This document shows positions 43,864 through 54,719 of a stretch of 64,000 nt of DNA, one piece after another (within the stretch, counting starts at the first letter, position 1; every line of letters starts with the position of its first letter). A model generated the notes under the pieces. The model was given only the letters and a program-made list of their open reading frames with translations, ran no database searches and was not told where the DNA came from. Origin of the DNA: Marchantia polymorpha subsp. ruderalis (lineage: Eukaryota; Streptophyta; Marchantiopsida; Marchantiales; Marchantiaceae); contig AP031352.1 of assembly GCA_037833965.1 (NCBI GenBank), positions 30,568,501-30,632,500 of the forward strand. Reading direction: 5' to 3'. A program made the translations under genes and the position numbers.

Positions 43864-46670
43864 ACGGGCTGCGCGCTTTTGAGGAGCGCTTAATAGCAAG
43901 AAAGCTCGATTTCTTGCTATGGGGATGGAATTACATCTGCGCGAATATGGTGCGCGAGTGGCTAGAGCCACAGGGACCACCCTCGCGCGGATTGCGTCCG
44001 CATGTTGATCGGTGGACAGTCCAAGATTGGGCGCAGGCGTTGGGAAGATGTGCTGGCATGCCAGGGCATCTCCTTTTCGACAGCGAGAGCATCAAGGTGA
44101 CCAAGCAAGAAGAGGCGCAATTTGTGGAGCTGTTCAAGACCGGGAGGTCTACCAAGAATGGGTACAGGACCCGTGATTACAAGGATCGATTTCGCCGGAC
44201 TTTGTCCGCGGCGCTGATGCAATTACTGCAGCCGCACCGCGTTTGCTACATCACATTGTGGCAGGTCTCTTTTGTGGAGTGCGTCATCGAGGGAACTCCA
44301 ATTCACTGGGCGAGCATCCTGCACAGGGTGATGCGACAGCACGCGTTTGAGGAGAAGGGGGGAACTCTAAACCATCTTTCTCCTTTCCTCATCAATTTTT
44401 ATCGACAGCGGAATTGTTTGACAGCGGCGGAGCTTGAACATTTTCCGCCATTGTCCATCGACCATCCCGGGAAGTATGTGCGGGAGAACGAGGTCGATAC
44501 TGATGCAGAGGAGTCACCGACTTCTACCCCATCAAGACGGAGGGACGAAGGGAGACACACCCCTGCAGTGCGAGTGCCGCGGAAGCGGCGATGGAGGGAA
44601 GAGTCTGAAGAGGAGCAGCATCAAGAACCCTCTGCTCCCATTCGACCGCGGCCGCTGTGCGAGCCATACAGCCGGCCGAAGCAGAAGGCACGCAGACTGG
44701 TGTTGCCAGTTGACAGTGCAGACACGGCGACAATCGCGACGGAGATAGGAAGTGCGTCGCTAGAGAGGCGAGAGGAAGCGCGGACGACCGCAGGAGCAAC
44801 GGGCCACGCTGCAACCTCGTCGGGAGAGAGGCCGCCTACAAACCAAGGGCCTCCGGAGTTACCACGTGCGATGCGGACAGATGTTCCGTTTGCGCACAGG
44901 CGAACCTCCGCGGACGGACGAGCCTCCGCGGACCGGCGAACACAAGTGGACGTGGATCTACGCTTACGCGTGGGAAGGAGCAGTCCGCCTGTGCACAGGA
45001 CACCTCCACACGTGCCGCCTGTGCACAGGCAAGAATCACCCCCGTTCCAACGTAGGAAGGGGAAGGAGCCGGCGGAAGAACCGCCTACGAGACACCGGCC
45101 CTCGGGGCCAGACCCTCCGGCGCACCACGCGCCGCAATTCGCGCCTTCGGCGCCAGGGCCTTCGAGCCGAGGAGATACGAGCAGAGAGCGTGCGGAGGCC
45201 GCACCATCGGCGGGAAGTCCGCCGATAGATGCGCCTTCGGCGGTAGGGCCTATAGGCCAAGGAACATCGGGCGTGCGGCCCTCGGCCATGTCGCCTTCGG
45301 CGATAGATGTCCGCGGCACTACGCCTGCGGCGGACAAGGCGCCGGCAAATGCGCCTGCGCACGGGCCGGGCACAGCCCCCACGGACCGATCAAGGGAGCT
45401 GCAACAGACGGAGGAGCGGAGTGACTGTCCGCGGGATGAAATCTCGATGCGCGATGCGCAATCAAACCCCGCGCAGCCACCCTCCGCTCGATCGCCTTCG
45501 GCGACGGACGACGGCGATCGAGAGGATGCGGTAGACCATCAACAAGCGAGAGACGGGGATGCCGCACGGGTACATTCGCCTTCCGCCTTAGACATTTTGG
45601 CGACGAGCAGCGAGGCTGCAGCCGTGCCTTCGCAGGCAGCACACGTCGACGACGTGCAGCCCCACTCGGGGCAGTCGCCGACGCAATCAATGGCGACTGA
45701 AATTCTCCACTCGGATGATGACGACGGAGGCTCCACGGAAGAAATGTCAGGAGCAGAAGACACCGAGGAGGAGGAGGAGGAAATTGTTGGAGCGCCGGCG
45801 GCGGCGCTCTCTGAGCAGGTGATTCCGTTGCTGCGGTACTTGGATCGCAAGGTCGATAAATACGCCGACCCACTCCAGCCGGGATCTTACATCGAGTTAG
45901 TGCGCAGGCGGACTCGCACTAAAGTCCACACCAGCAAGCTATTAGCTAGAGTGGACCAGGAGTTGAGGGACTTGAAGGAGAAGCATGCGTGCTTGTGGGG
46001 TCAGTACAAGCTTAATCAGAAGTTCTACAAGCACTCCGAGAAGATGAAGGATGAGAAACTGGGCGAGCTCACCAAGGAGCAGGTGAAGGTCAAGGAAGCA
46101 CTCAACTCTGAGCAGGCCCAGAATCGGATTTTGTCAGAGGAGCTCGTGCGACAGACGCGGTTGTTGGAACAATGTCAGCTTGCACGGCAGGCGGATGAAG
46201 AGTTAATCCGCAGGTTGCAGTCAGAGTGTGGCGAATTGAGAGCGCAACGTGCTGAAGCCGAATCGCAATTAGTGATAATTGAAGAGGATCGCAGGAAGGA
46301 GGCGGATCGCACGAAGGTGGAGACGGCGAGGCGAGTCGCCCACTGTCTCAAGGGCTACGCCCACTGGGAAGTGAAGGCGCAGGAGAAACTCACACTGCGA
46401 GAGTTTGAATTGCGCGCAGCCGGGTTGTTGTCAGGCGACAGTAGGAGTCGGCGGAAGGTAGCAAAGAAGCTCGAAGCCTTTCTGTCGAAGGCACAGGATA
46501 CCATGTCCGCCCTCGAAGGGGAGGTGTCCGCGGCGTTGCAGTGGTTGGGACTGCGCAGTCGAGCGGAAGATTGGCAGGGTAGGGAGTTAGTGCGCGGCAG
46601 TCGGCCGCGCAGGAGGCGTAGTACAGGTTCCGCGGAGTGTAGTGTAGCGTGGTTCCGCGCAGGCGTGTAG
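43864..46670 (+). pseudogene. Type-A LTR ORF, copy in gypsy 5' LTR, main part (disconnected from its start)
   Basis: It resumes at N-G-L-R-A-F after the solo LTR and stays open for about 930 codons to the usual end F-R-A-G-V. It has two P-V-H-R copies. Apart from being separated from its 5' part at 38181-38485 it shows no stop or shift. Excising the solo LTR in thought would give one frame from M-S-G-R-A-N. It pairs with the 3' LTR copy (54720) in shared variants. Confidence 0.85.
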
Positions 46671-47677
46671 CGTAGTGCAGTGTAGTGTTAGGTAGGACTT
46701 AGAAGGTATAAAATAGTTCCAGGCGTTTTGCCTGGGGTTCTTTCCCATCCGGAGTGCAGATCAGGAACCCATTTCCTTTGCGTGTTTGTGTCCTTGAGTT
46801 CTGTCACCACGCATGAGGAGTTACAACTTAGCGTTCCGCATTTTGTAGCTGAAGGTCTTCGGCCGAATGTTCAGAGCTAGTACATTGGTTAGAGACTTGA
46901 GTAGTTCGGAACTGCACCTGCGGGTGACTGCCGATGCTAAGAGCCAGTGACTAGTTAGATACTTGAACAGTTTCGCCCCTACACCTTCGAGTGTTTCTTT
47001 CTGATTGTACTCCTTGGGATTTTTCCCCTGAATGCCAAAGTGAAGTTTTGCTACTTCGTGTAAGCCTTGGTTGTAAATTCAGGTTACGCTGCAGCAGGTG
47101 CCTTGAGGGTAACCCCTGTAGTATTTCTGGGAATGACAAGTGCCTGAGAATTCAAACTCTTCAATAGACTGTTGTTGTGTTACTGGAATGTTTCTCAGTG
47201 AGTCCTTCAGTGCGGACCTGTGTTCTCTGCGCGTTTTGTGAGTTGAGAGTGTTGTTCACCGCGTCTGAGTGACTTCGATCCGAAGTAGGCAGTCCAAACC
47301 GGGTTTCCTACACTAGCAGCAAGCTAGTGGAAGTGTTGTAAAAGCCGGAGTTGGAAGTCACTACCCGTAGCTTCGCAGAGTGTACTCTTGAGAGACTTTC
47401 CCCCTGAAATCTTGAAGTAGAGGTCCTAACGGATCTCTGGGTTGTGTTTCTGTAGTTTCAGGTGTGTGTGTGTGTGTGTTACGCTGCACTGTGCGACCTC
47501 CGAGTGCGCTCCGAGTGGACACTTGCAGTATTTCTGGGAGTGACAGTCGCCTGAGAATTCAAACTCCTCAATAGTCTGTTAAAACGTGACACTTTGTACC
47601 CTGTGTGTTCCTCTGTCCCTGTGGGTTCGACCTTTCTACCACTATATTGCAGTTTTAGCCTTTAGTGGGTTATTACA
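43869..47677 (+). mobile_element. 5' LTR of gypsy element, piece 3 (ORF, R, U5)
   Basis: It runs from the second duplication to the LTR end TTATTACA at 47677, with the TATA box at 46707-46714 and about 0.96 kb of R-U5 including a GT microsatellite. It is followed after 22 bp by the primer binding site. Confidence 0.93.
46707..46714 (+). promoter_or_regulatory. TATA box of gypsy 5' LTR (drives genomic RNA)
   Basis: TATAAAAT in 'gaaggtataaaatag'. As this is the 5' LTR, it is the likely promoter of the full-length RNA that encodes gag-pol and, at its 3' end, the U3 ORF of the 3' LTR. Confidence 0.7.
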
Positions 47678-47699
47678 TAAGAAGCCGACAACTTCTTTT

Positions 47700-47718
47700 T
47701 GGCGCCGCTGCCGGGGAC
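47700..47718 (+). promoter_or_regulatory. Primer binding site (tRNA-Asp type)
   Basis: tggcgccgctgccggggac matches the complement of the plant tRNA-Asp 3' end, with one T-to-C difference in the GTTG position. It lies 22 bp after the LTR end, not directly adjacent. tRNA-Asp-type priming is known for Tat/Athila-like plant elements. Confidence 0.8.
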
Positions 47719-48035
47719 AGTTGCGTCAACACCGGGGTTTTTTTTCGAGCAGCCATGCTCGGTGAATGTCGACTGGGGCTAGCGGGAGCAACCTAAGTGC
47801 TAGAGCTGTCCGCAAGTTCTGACGAGATTCAGAGAAGGCCGTGGAAGAGACACGGCGTCAAAACAAGAAAACACCAAAAAGAGTACCTAAGCCTAGTTCG
47901 GCCGACATCCTTGGGGAACCTACCCCCGGCGACTCGGAACCAAACTTGGTGCTTACAGTTCTGCTAGATATTCCTTGCACGGACCCGCCTCGTGAAGTAG
48001 AACCGACCGCCCGAGAACCGTCGACAGACACACCG

Positions 48036-50597
48036 ATGGCGGACGGACAAGCCAATGTGCGGCTACCTCAGCCGATTACTAAACATTCCTACCCGAAGTA
48101 CAAAGGGAGTGGGGATGACGACGATGCAGATTCATACATCAAGTTGTTCGAATCGGTGTCTATTGCCAATCGCGAGATCGTAGACGACGAGCGACTACGG
48201 ATCTTTCCAAGCCTTCTGCGGAAGAAAGCGAGGAGTTGGTACAATCACGAGAGCATCGATCCGACTGGGTTGACAACATGGGCCCAGCTGAAGGAGAAGT
48301 TCCTTCGCCGCTTTCGCGAGCTCGGCTACGACAGCCGGGTTTTGACAAAGTTACGTAATTTGCAACGAGAGAAGAAGGAGAGTCTGCGTGACTACACTGA
48401 GAGATTTCTGGACCTCCTCGACAGAATACCGAAAACAGGACCAGGGTCCCCTTTCTCGGTACAACAAGCTGTGGATTGGTACGTGACCGGTTTAACTCGG
48501 GAGATGGAGACTTTTTGCCGACGCAGCAAGTGCGACACTATTGAGGATGTGATTGCATCGGCAGAAGCCTTCGAAACTTCCACTCTCAACCGAAGAGGGA
48601 GAGAGAGACGGGAGTCGAAGGAGCGAAAACCGAAGGGAGGGCGAAGACGACGTAGAGGTACAACTCCGTCATCGGAGGAATCGTCTTCGGACGAGAACCG
48701 TTCCTCATCCGAAGAAGAGGAAACCTCATCGTCGGAGGAGGAGAAGAAGAGGAAGAAGCATGGGTCAGCGAAGAAAAAGGGCATCCGACGAGTGACTACG
48801 GACAGAGCGCCGGGAGATATAGCTTCGAAGATGGAGACCCTTGTGAAGGACTTCGCCGATCTCAAGGTTCAAGTGGTAGGCGGGCATGATCGCCGAAAAT
48901 CACCCGGAAGAGTGCGAGCGAACTTATGGTGTACTACGTGCGGGGCGGTGGGACATGCAAACACCGAGTGCCTTACCACCCGTCCGTCATATCCAGTCAA
49001 CGCAGTAGAGTGGGCACAACCGTACTATGGAGAGCACCCTCAGTACTATGGAGAGGCTAGCGAAGAGACAGCCTACGCCGTCCAGTCGGTTCCTACCCCT
49101 CCTGCAGTTTCAGCAATGCAAGTCCCACGATATATTCCGGTGGATCGGGCCACTACAGTACCCGTGAGGCGGAGAGCACCTCCAGGGACGTTTGACCCAC
49201 CGCCACCGCGAGCTTGTTATAATTGCGGGGAAGTTGGGCACTTCTCACCGCAGTGTCCCCATCCAAAAAGGCGAAACGATTATGCTCCGACATGTAGTAA
49301 TTGCAAGAAGATCGGGCATACTGCGCCAGAGTGTGATCAGCCGCCAGTCCCTCGGCCAGCGGTACGATTTGTGAACACTCTTGCCAAGGAGGACGTCCAA
49401 GTTAACCAGGTCGAAGTAGGTTCAGACGGGGATGACGAAGACGAAGAATGGCCGGCTGAAGAGGTTATGTGCGCACGGGTCGAAACTCGTAGTTCCAAGA
49501 AATCGAAGGAGCAAGAGCGTGACACTCGCAAGCACGAACGGAGAACCGACGACCGGACGGGAAAAGGGAAGGAGAAGACATCCAGCAAGTCTGACTTGCG
49601 ACCTGCTCGGAAGTCTTCGGCTACGCGAGAGGCACCAGCAGTGCGCCCCCAGACAGCAGTCGAGGACGAGCCAGTGCGCCTACTGAAACGGGACTATGCT
49701 CCGGATATCCGCAACGAGGTAACCAACCTGTTGAAGGAAGCGGTCCGCACTCAAAAGGACCCACCACGGCCAGACTTGACATCCTCCCTTGGGGCGAAGT
49801 TGGCAGCCACCGTGGAACCTCGCAGAGCGTCGCCGACCCCGGCGACCCAACGCGTCCACTATGACTTGGTCGAAGATCTCGGGAGTCGAAAAGTGAACAT
49901 CACGTTCAAGCAGCTCTTGGAGGACAATAAGACGTATCGGAGAATGTTGATGCTTTCTTTACGGCATCCGCGGAAGCCGCGCGCATCCACATCCTCTCAA
50001 GTATATCAAGTGGAGAGCGAAGACCAAGGGCCACCAGAGATCGATGTGGAAATAGCAGGCTGTTGTGTACGCAGGGTGCCAATCGACTCTGGATCAGGAG
50101 TCAACATAATGACGGAGGATACAGCGAGAGCCTTGGGGTTCAGTCAATACGAACCCTCGAAGCGTGTGTTGAGATTAGCGGATCAGACGCGGAGAATGCC
50201 TGCAGGTATGCTGCGCAATGTCAAGACAATCATCGGGGGTGCGGACTTCCGGTTGACGTATATCATCCTTCAACCGATGATGAAGCAGGGCTATGACGTT
50301 CTGCTCGGGCGACCATGGCTATATGGCGCACAAGTCAGATGTGATTGGCGAAGGCATCGCCTTAAGTTTCCCCATCCTTCGGAACCGGCCAAAACCATTA
50401 CGGTGCCCTGGAATAGGGTCAGGCACGAAGGAGAGACCCCATCGACAAGTGCAGGTTACACATCGGGCGAGGACAGTGAGTCGACCGCGCGATCGGATTC
50501 CAGTGGTACCGAATCCGATTATTTCGTGGGATTCGTTGCCTGCTGTTCGGTGGGAGAAGAAGAAGAGCCGGAAGCTATTCAGCCGGAAGACGAATAG
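48036..50597 (+). CDS. gag-pro: Gag-protease polyprotein of Ty3/gypsy element
   Basis: 853 residues from the first in-frame ATG (M-A-D-G-Q). The frame is open back to 47823 without ATG and looks coding-like, so translation may start further up. Parts: retrotransposon gag domain about 20-170 (A-R-S-W-Y, W-A-Q-L-K-E-K-F, R-D-Y-T-E-R-F); basic then Ser/Glu-rich stretch about 185-250; three CCHC zinc knuckles at 299-312, 394-407 and 420-433 (all C-x2-C-x4-H-x4-C); charged linker; aspartic protease with active-site D-S-G at D684 (50085) and the later L-L-G-R-P-W motif. Gag forms the particle and binds RNA; protease matures the polyprotein. It ends D-E-UAG, with the pol frame continuing in phase. 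Confidence 0.92.
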   Translation: MADGQANVRLPQPITKHSYPKYKGSGDDDDADSYIKLFESVSIANREIVDDERLRIFPSLLRKKARSWYNHESIDPTGLTTWAQLKEKFLRRFRELGYDSRVLTKLRNLQREKKESLRDYTERFLDLLDRIPKTGPGSPFSVQQAVDWYVTGLTREMETFCRRSKCDTIEDVIASAEAFETSTLNRRGRERRESKERKPKGGRRRRRGTTPSSEESSSDENRSSSEEEETSSSEEEKKRKKHGSAKKKGIRRVTTDRAPGDIASKMETLVKDFADLKVQVVGGHDRRKSPGRVRANLWCTTCGAVGHANTECLTTRPSYPVNAVEWAQPYYGEHPQYYGEASEETAYAVQSVPTPPAVSAMQVPRYIPVDRATTVPVRRRAPPGTFDPPPPRACYNCGEVGHFSPQCPHPKRRNDYAPTCSNCKKIGHTAPECDQPPVPRPAVRFVNTLAKEDVQVNQVEVGSDGDDEDEEWPAEEVMCARVETRSSKKSKEQERDTRKHERRTDDRTGKGKEKTSSKSDLRPARKSSATREAPAVRPQTAVEDEPVRLLKRDYAPDIRNEVTNLLKEAVRTQKDPPRPDLTSSLGAKLAATVEPRRASPTPATQRVHYDLVEDLGSRKVNITFKQLLEDNKTYRRMLMLSLRHPRKPRASTSSQVYQVESEDQGPPEIDVEIAGCCVRRVPIDSGSGVNIMTEDTARALGFSQYEPSKRVLRLADQTRRMPAGMLRNVKTIIGGADFRLTYIILQPMMKQGYDVLLGRPWLYGAQVRCDWRRHRLKFPHPSEPAKTITVPWNRVRHEGETPSTSAGYTSGEDSESTARSDSSGTESDYFVGFVACCSVGEEEEPEAIQPEDE

Positions 50598-50603
50598 CAA
50601 TTA
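50595..50603 (+). promoter_or_regulatory. Leaky stop codon UAG CAA UUA (predicted gag-pol readthrough site)
   Basis: The gag-protease ORF ends in TAG followed by CAA TTA, and the same frame stays open for 946 codons encoding RT-RNase H-integrase. UAG-CAR-YYA is the well-known tobamovirus-type readthrough context in plants. The nine bases match it exactly. Readthrough as the way pol is made is inference but strongly supported by the phase and context. Confidence 0.8.
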
Positions 50604-53438
50604 ACTGTGGGACTGGGAAGGAGTGAGACGAGTCACACCGAGGGCATTGTCGACCCTAGTGACTGTCACGAAGTACAACTCAGTCCCGGCAAGCGCTTGA
50701 AGGTATCAAGCGCAGTGAGAGGAGACGAGCGAAGGAAAGTACAGGAATTCCTTAGCCATTATGTCGACGTCTTCGCCTGGAAGATCGAAGACATGAAGGG
50801 GATACCCGCAAGGTATGGGGAACACCGTATCGATTTACTGGACGACTCAGTACCCATACGACAGCGCCAGTATCGCCTCAACCCAAAATACTCCTTGCTA
50901 GTTAAAGAGGAGATAGATAAGTACTTGAGCGCTGGTATTATTTACCCTGTGCTCAGCAGTGAGTGGGTGTCGCCGATTGTTATCGTACCCAAGAAGTTGA
51001 CGGGTAAGATACGAGTGTGTCAGGATTTCCGGAAGTTGAATGCAGCAACACGCAAGGATCATCACCCGTTACCATTCACGGATGCCATTCTAGACCATGT
51101 CGCAGGACATGAATGTTATAGCTTCCTGGATGGGTTCTCAGGTTACAATCAGGTGTCTATCCGTGAACAGGACAAGGATAAAACTACGTTCACAACCGAC
51201 TGGGGAACTTACGCATACCACAAGATGCCCTTCGGTCTGTGCAACGCGCCTGCCACCTTTCAACGGATGATGACCAATATCTTTCAGGAACAACTGAGGA
51301 AGTTCCTGGAAATATTCATAGATGACTTCTGTGTCTTTGGGAAGCGGTCTGAACACCTAAGTCACTTGAAGCAGACCTTCGATAAATGTAGAGAGAGCAG
51401 TTTATCACTGCATCCCGAGAAGTGCTTTTTCTTCATGACTAGTGGGATCTTGTTGGGTCATCGGGTCTCGGCAGAAGGCATTGCGGTGGACGTCGAGAAG
51501 GTCAAGGTTATACTCGAGCTTGAGCCACCCACGAATCTAAGAGAGCTGCGAGCGTTCCTGGGTCATGTGGGCTACTACCGAAGATTCATACACCTGTATG
51601 CAATACTGGCGGCGGACCTGACCAAGTTGTTGAAGAAAGACGAGCCTTATGCTTGGGGTGCGAACCAGCAGTTAGCATTTGAAACTCTTAAAGCGAAACT
51701 CACGACTGCTCCCGTACTAAGGAGTCCAGACTGGAATCGACCATTCCATGTTTACGTTGACACATCGGCATTCGCCATCGGTGTAGTACTGAGTCAAAAG
51801 GATGACAACAAAAAGGACTACCCGATCTACTTCGCGAGCCGACAGCTGTCTCTAGCAGAGCGAAAGTACACCACGACGGAGAGAGAAGTGTTGGGGATGG
51901 TGTACTCCTGTAAAAAGTTCCGTCACTACCTAATCTGCTACGAGTTTGTGTTCCATGTGGACCACTACGCATTGCAACACCTAGTCAAGAAAGCCGACCT
52001 ATCCGGTCGGATCGCCAGGTGGGTGTTGTTACTACAAGAGTTCACCTACACAGTCCAGACCAGGAAAGGGGTGCACCACGAGAATGCGGATTACTTGTCC
52101 CGATTATGGACACAGCCGACAGAGGAGGAATTGATGGACGATTTTCCAGATGAAGAGTTATTTCAGTTGTCTGCAGGACATGAGTCCCGCTATGCCGACC
52201 TGTATCGATATCTGCTAACTCTCCAGTGTCCCGAAGGCATGGATTTGGAACAGCGAACTGTCTTTATTCATAAGGCAGGTCCGTACCAACTCCAGCAGGG
52301 GGTTTTGTTCAAGAAGATGGCAGATGAGCGCTTATGCAGATGCCTGGAGGAAACAGAGGTACCAAGAATAGTGAGTGCGATGCATACAGAGGAGGCGGGT
52401 GGACACTATGCCACCAGGAACACGGTCACAAAGATCCTAAATGCGGGGTATTGGTGGCCGACCATGTTTAAGGATGTTCTCGATTACATCCGCAAGTGCG
52501 ACAGTTGCCAGAGGACGGGGAGACCGACGCCTACAACACGCTGGCCCCTGACTCCCATCATGCCTCTAGCACCTTTCGAAAAGTGGGGTATTGACTTTGT
52601 AGGGCCGATACAACCAGTGACTAGAAGTACCCGAAGGCGCTACATTCTGGTAGCAACGGACTACGCCACCAAAATGGTAGAGGCCAGGGCCACCAGAAGG
52701 GATGATGCTGCCACAGTGGCAGCATTCTTGTTTGAGTCGATCATCACACGCTACGGATGTCCCTTAGAGCTAGTCAGCGACCGGGGCACGCATTTTCTGA
52801 ATCAGATCATCGAAGATCTGACACGGTATTTCCACATCAAGCACCGGAAGACTACTCCATACAATCCTAAGGCAAATGGACTGACGGAGAAGTCCAATGG
52901 TCTGCTGTGTAAAATACTACTCAAGGTCACGGTGAATCACGCTCACGACTGGGATACGAAGCTAGCAGCCGCTCTATGGGCGTACCGCACAGCTGAGAAG
53001 ATCACGACCAAGCAGACACCATACTTTCTGGTGTATGGGCAACACCCGATCCTCCCGATTGAATTTGAAGTACCCACCCAACGAACGTTGGATTTGCAGA
53101 GGATGGGCGCAGAGGAGAGTCAGCTCTACAGGTTACAGGAGGTCACGCTGCTGGATGAGAGGAGACGAGACGCCGAAGATCGCACCAGGAAAATCCAGCT
53201 CCGCCAAAAGGAGAGATACGATAAAAAGATCAAACCGGTGCTCCTGCAGGCGGGTGATTTGGCATTGCTCTACGACAGCCGGCATGCCAGATTCCCAGGC
53301 AAACTGCACCTAAGGTGGATGGGACCTTACAGGGTTGTCGAAGTTTTCCCGAATGGATCCATCCAACTTGCGGACCTGGCCGGCGATTTGTTAGGCACCC
53401 GAGTAAACGGGTGGCGGTTGAAGAAATACCACATGTGA
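50598..53438 (+). CDS. pol: Pol: reverse transcriptase, RNase H, integrase (readthrough part)
   Basis: 946 residues in phase with gag, directly after the UAG, with no ATG before residue 65 or so (M-K-G-I-P-A). Reverse transcriptase: V-C-Q-D-F-R-K-L-N, the F-L-D-G-F-S-G-Y-N motif and the active site F-I-D-D-F (DD at 51321-51326). The F in place of Y is typical of the Athila/Tat group. RNase H starts at V-D-T-S (D at 51759) and includes T-T-T-E-R-E. Integrase: an HHCC finger (about 52380-52512) and D-D-35-E with D at 52593, D at 52779 and E at 52887, followed by a G-P-Y-R-V-V module near the end. No chromodomain is seen. All core residues are intact, so it could be active. Confidence 0.94.
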   Translation, partial: QLTVGLGRSETSHTEGIVDPSDCHEVQLSPGKRLKVSSAVRGDERRKVQEFLSHYVDVFAWKIEDMKGIPARYGEHRIDLLDDSVPIRQRQYRLNPKYSLLVKEEIDKYLSAGIIYPVLSSEWVSPIVIVPKKLTGKIRVCQDFRKLNAATRKDHHPLPFTDAILDHVAGHECYSFLDGFSGYNQVSIREQDKDKTTFTTDWGTYAYHKMPFGLCNAPATFQRMMTNIFQEQLRKFLEIFIDDFCVFGKRSEHLSHLKQTFDKCRESSLSLHPEKCFFFMTSGILLGHRVSAEGIAVDVEKVKVILELEPPTNLRELRAFLGHVGYYRRFIHLYAILAADLTKLLKKDEPYAWGANQQLAFETLKAKLTTAPVLRSPDWNRPFHVYVDTSAFAIGVVLSQKDDNKKDYPIYFASRQLSLAERKYTTTEREVLGMVYSCKKFRHYLICYEFVFHVDHYALQHLVKKADLSGRIARWVLLLQEFTYTVQTRKGVHHENADYLSRLWTQPTEEELMDDFPDEELFQLSAGHESRYADLYRYLLTLQCPEGMDLEQRTVFIHKAGPYQLQQGVLFKKMADERLCRCLEETEVPRIVSAMHTEEAGGHYATRNTVTKILNAGYWWPTMFKDVLDYIRKCDSCQRTGRPTPTTRWPLTPIMPLAPFEKWGIDFVGPIQPVTRSTRRRYILVATDYATKMVEARATRRDDAATVAAFLFESIITRYGCPLELVSDRGTHFLNQIIEDLTRYFHIKHRKTTPYNPKANGLTEKSNGLLCKILLKVTVNHAHDWDTKLAAALWAYRTAEKITTKQTPYFLVYGQHPILPIEFEVPTQRTLDLQRMGAEESQLYRLQEVTLLDERRRDAEDRTRKIQLRQKERYDKKIKPVLLQAGDLALLYDSRHARFPGKLHLRWMGPYRVVEVFPNGSIQLADLAGDLLGTRVNGWRLKKYHM

Positions 53439-53462
53439 GTGTTCGCGTGGGCGCTCACAATT

Positions 53463-53475
53463 GAGGAGGGGGGCA
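53463..53475 (+). promoter_or_regulatory. Polypurine tract
   Basis: gaggaggggggca directly before the 3' LTR start at 53476. It is the usual plus-strand DNA primer. The pol stop lies 25 bp upstream, so no env-like gene exists between pol and the PPT. Confidence 0.85.
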
Positions 53476-54719
53476 TGTGGTACCCCACTTTTGGCAATTT
53501 TGAGGAAATTAAAACATTTTTGGAAAACTGTACCCTGGCAGCATTGTAAATAGCCTTCGGTACATCAAAACAGAGTGAATCCGGAAGATCGCGGGGATTC
53601 TCGAGGGATCTTGTAGAATCTGGGATTTGGGGTGCCGCAGTAAGGTCAGGCACCACCCTCCCTGCGAGCTCTGCAGTTAGGATCTCTACGGCGCAAGGCG
53701 CAAAACCCGCCTTCGGAGGTTGCGTCCGCGGCTGTAGGGAAACCCTCCCTAATTAGGTCAACCCTCGGGCGCCTTGACCAAGTTAGGATCCCGTTGGAAA
53801 GAGCTCGACGCACTGATTCCAACGAGCCCAAGAACGCTTGGAACGGACGAGGACTTAGGGAGTTATCGCTACTGGAAGAAACGGAGGCGGTCGCCTACGG
53901 CGGAAGGAGTTCGCCACCGGCGCGAATTCCGCCTACGCGGAAGGGGGAATCAAGTTTTGTCCTATGCGCGGACGAAGGCGTTCGCCTGTGCACAGGCGAA
54001 GTAGGGTTAGGGAAGGCGCGAAGTCCGCCTACGCACAGGCGTTCGCCTGTGCACAGGCGCTTCGGCGTCGGCGGAAAATCCGCCTTGGGCCCTAGGAATG
54101 CGCCTTGTGAGGTAGAAAGTGTACGGCGTCTTCCGCGCCAGCGCGGCGCCGCGTACGTCGGAAGAGCCGCCAGAGTAATCCAATCGGTACGGACCATGCG
54201 GACGGCACGGGTGGGTGCGCTCTTGGACGGACGGAGTTGCGGCGGCGGAAGCGCCGACGGAGAGACAAGGAACGGACAGACTGGACGGAGACGGCTGACC
54301 ACGGTCGACGCCTTCCGCGCCAGCGCAGCGCCGCGGACGGAATTCGCCTGCGCACAGGCGAACGCCTGTGCACAGGAGGATGAGGTTCCGCACCGGCGGA
54401 GAATCCGCCGAGGCTCCTGCCTGCGCACAGGCAGGAGTTGAACTTTTGTCCGACATGCGGACACACGCGTCAAGGCAGAGGGGGATTGGCCGAGGGGCGG
54501 TACGAACAAGTGTACCGCGCAAGGCGGAAAACTCGCCTTCGGCGCTACGCCCCCATTTCCGCAGGGTGACACGCTCGCGGAGTTCAAATCCGCCAATTCG
54601 AGCGTGAGAGTTTAATCGACGACGGCGGAGCGTGAAGCCGCGCGTGAGAGCGAAGACCGTTCCAGCGTACAGCCGGCGCGGCCATCAAGTGAGACGTTCT
54701 TCACGACCAAGAGCCGACC

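Noticed and set aside
47841-48035. Start of gag at 47841
   Set aside because: That codon is GTG, not expected as a eukaryotic start. I used the first ATG, noting the frame is open upstream.
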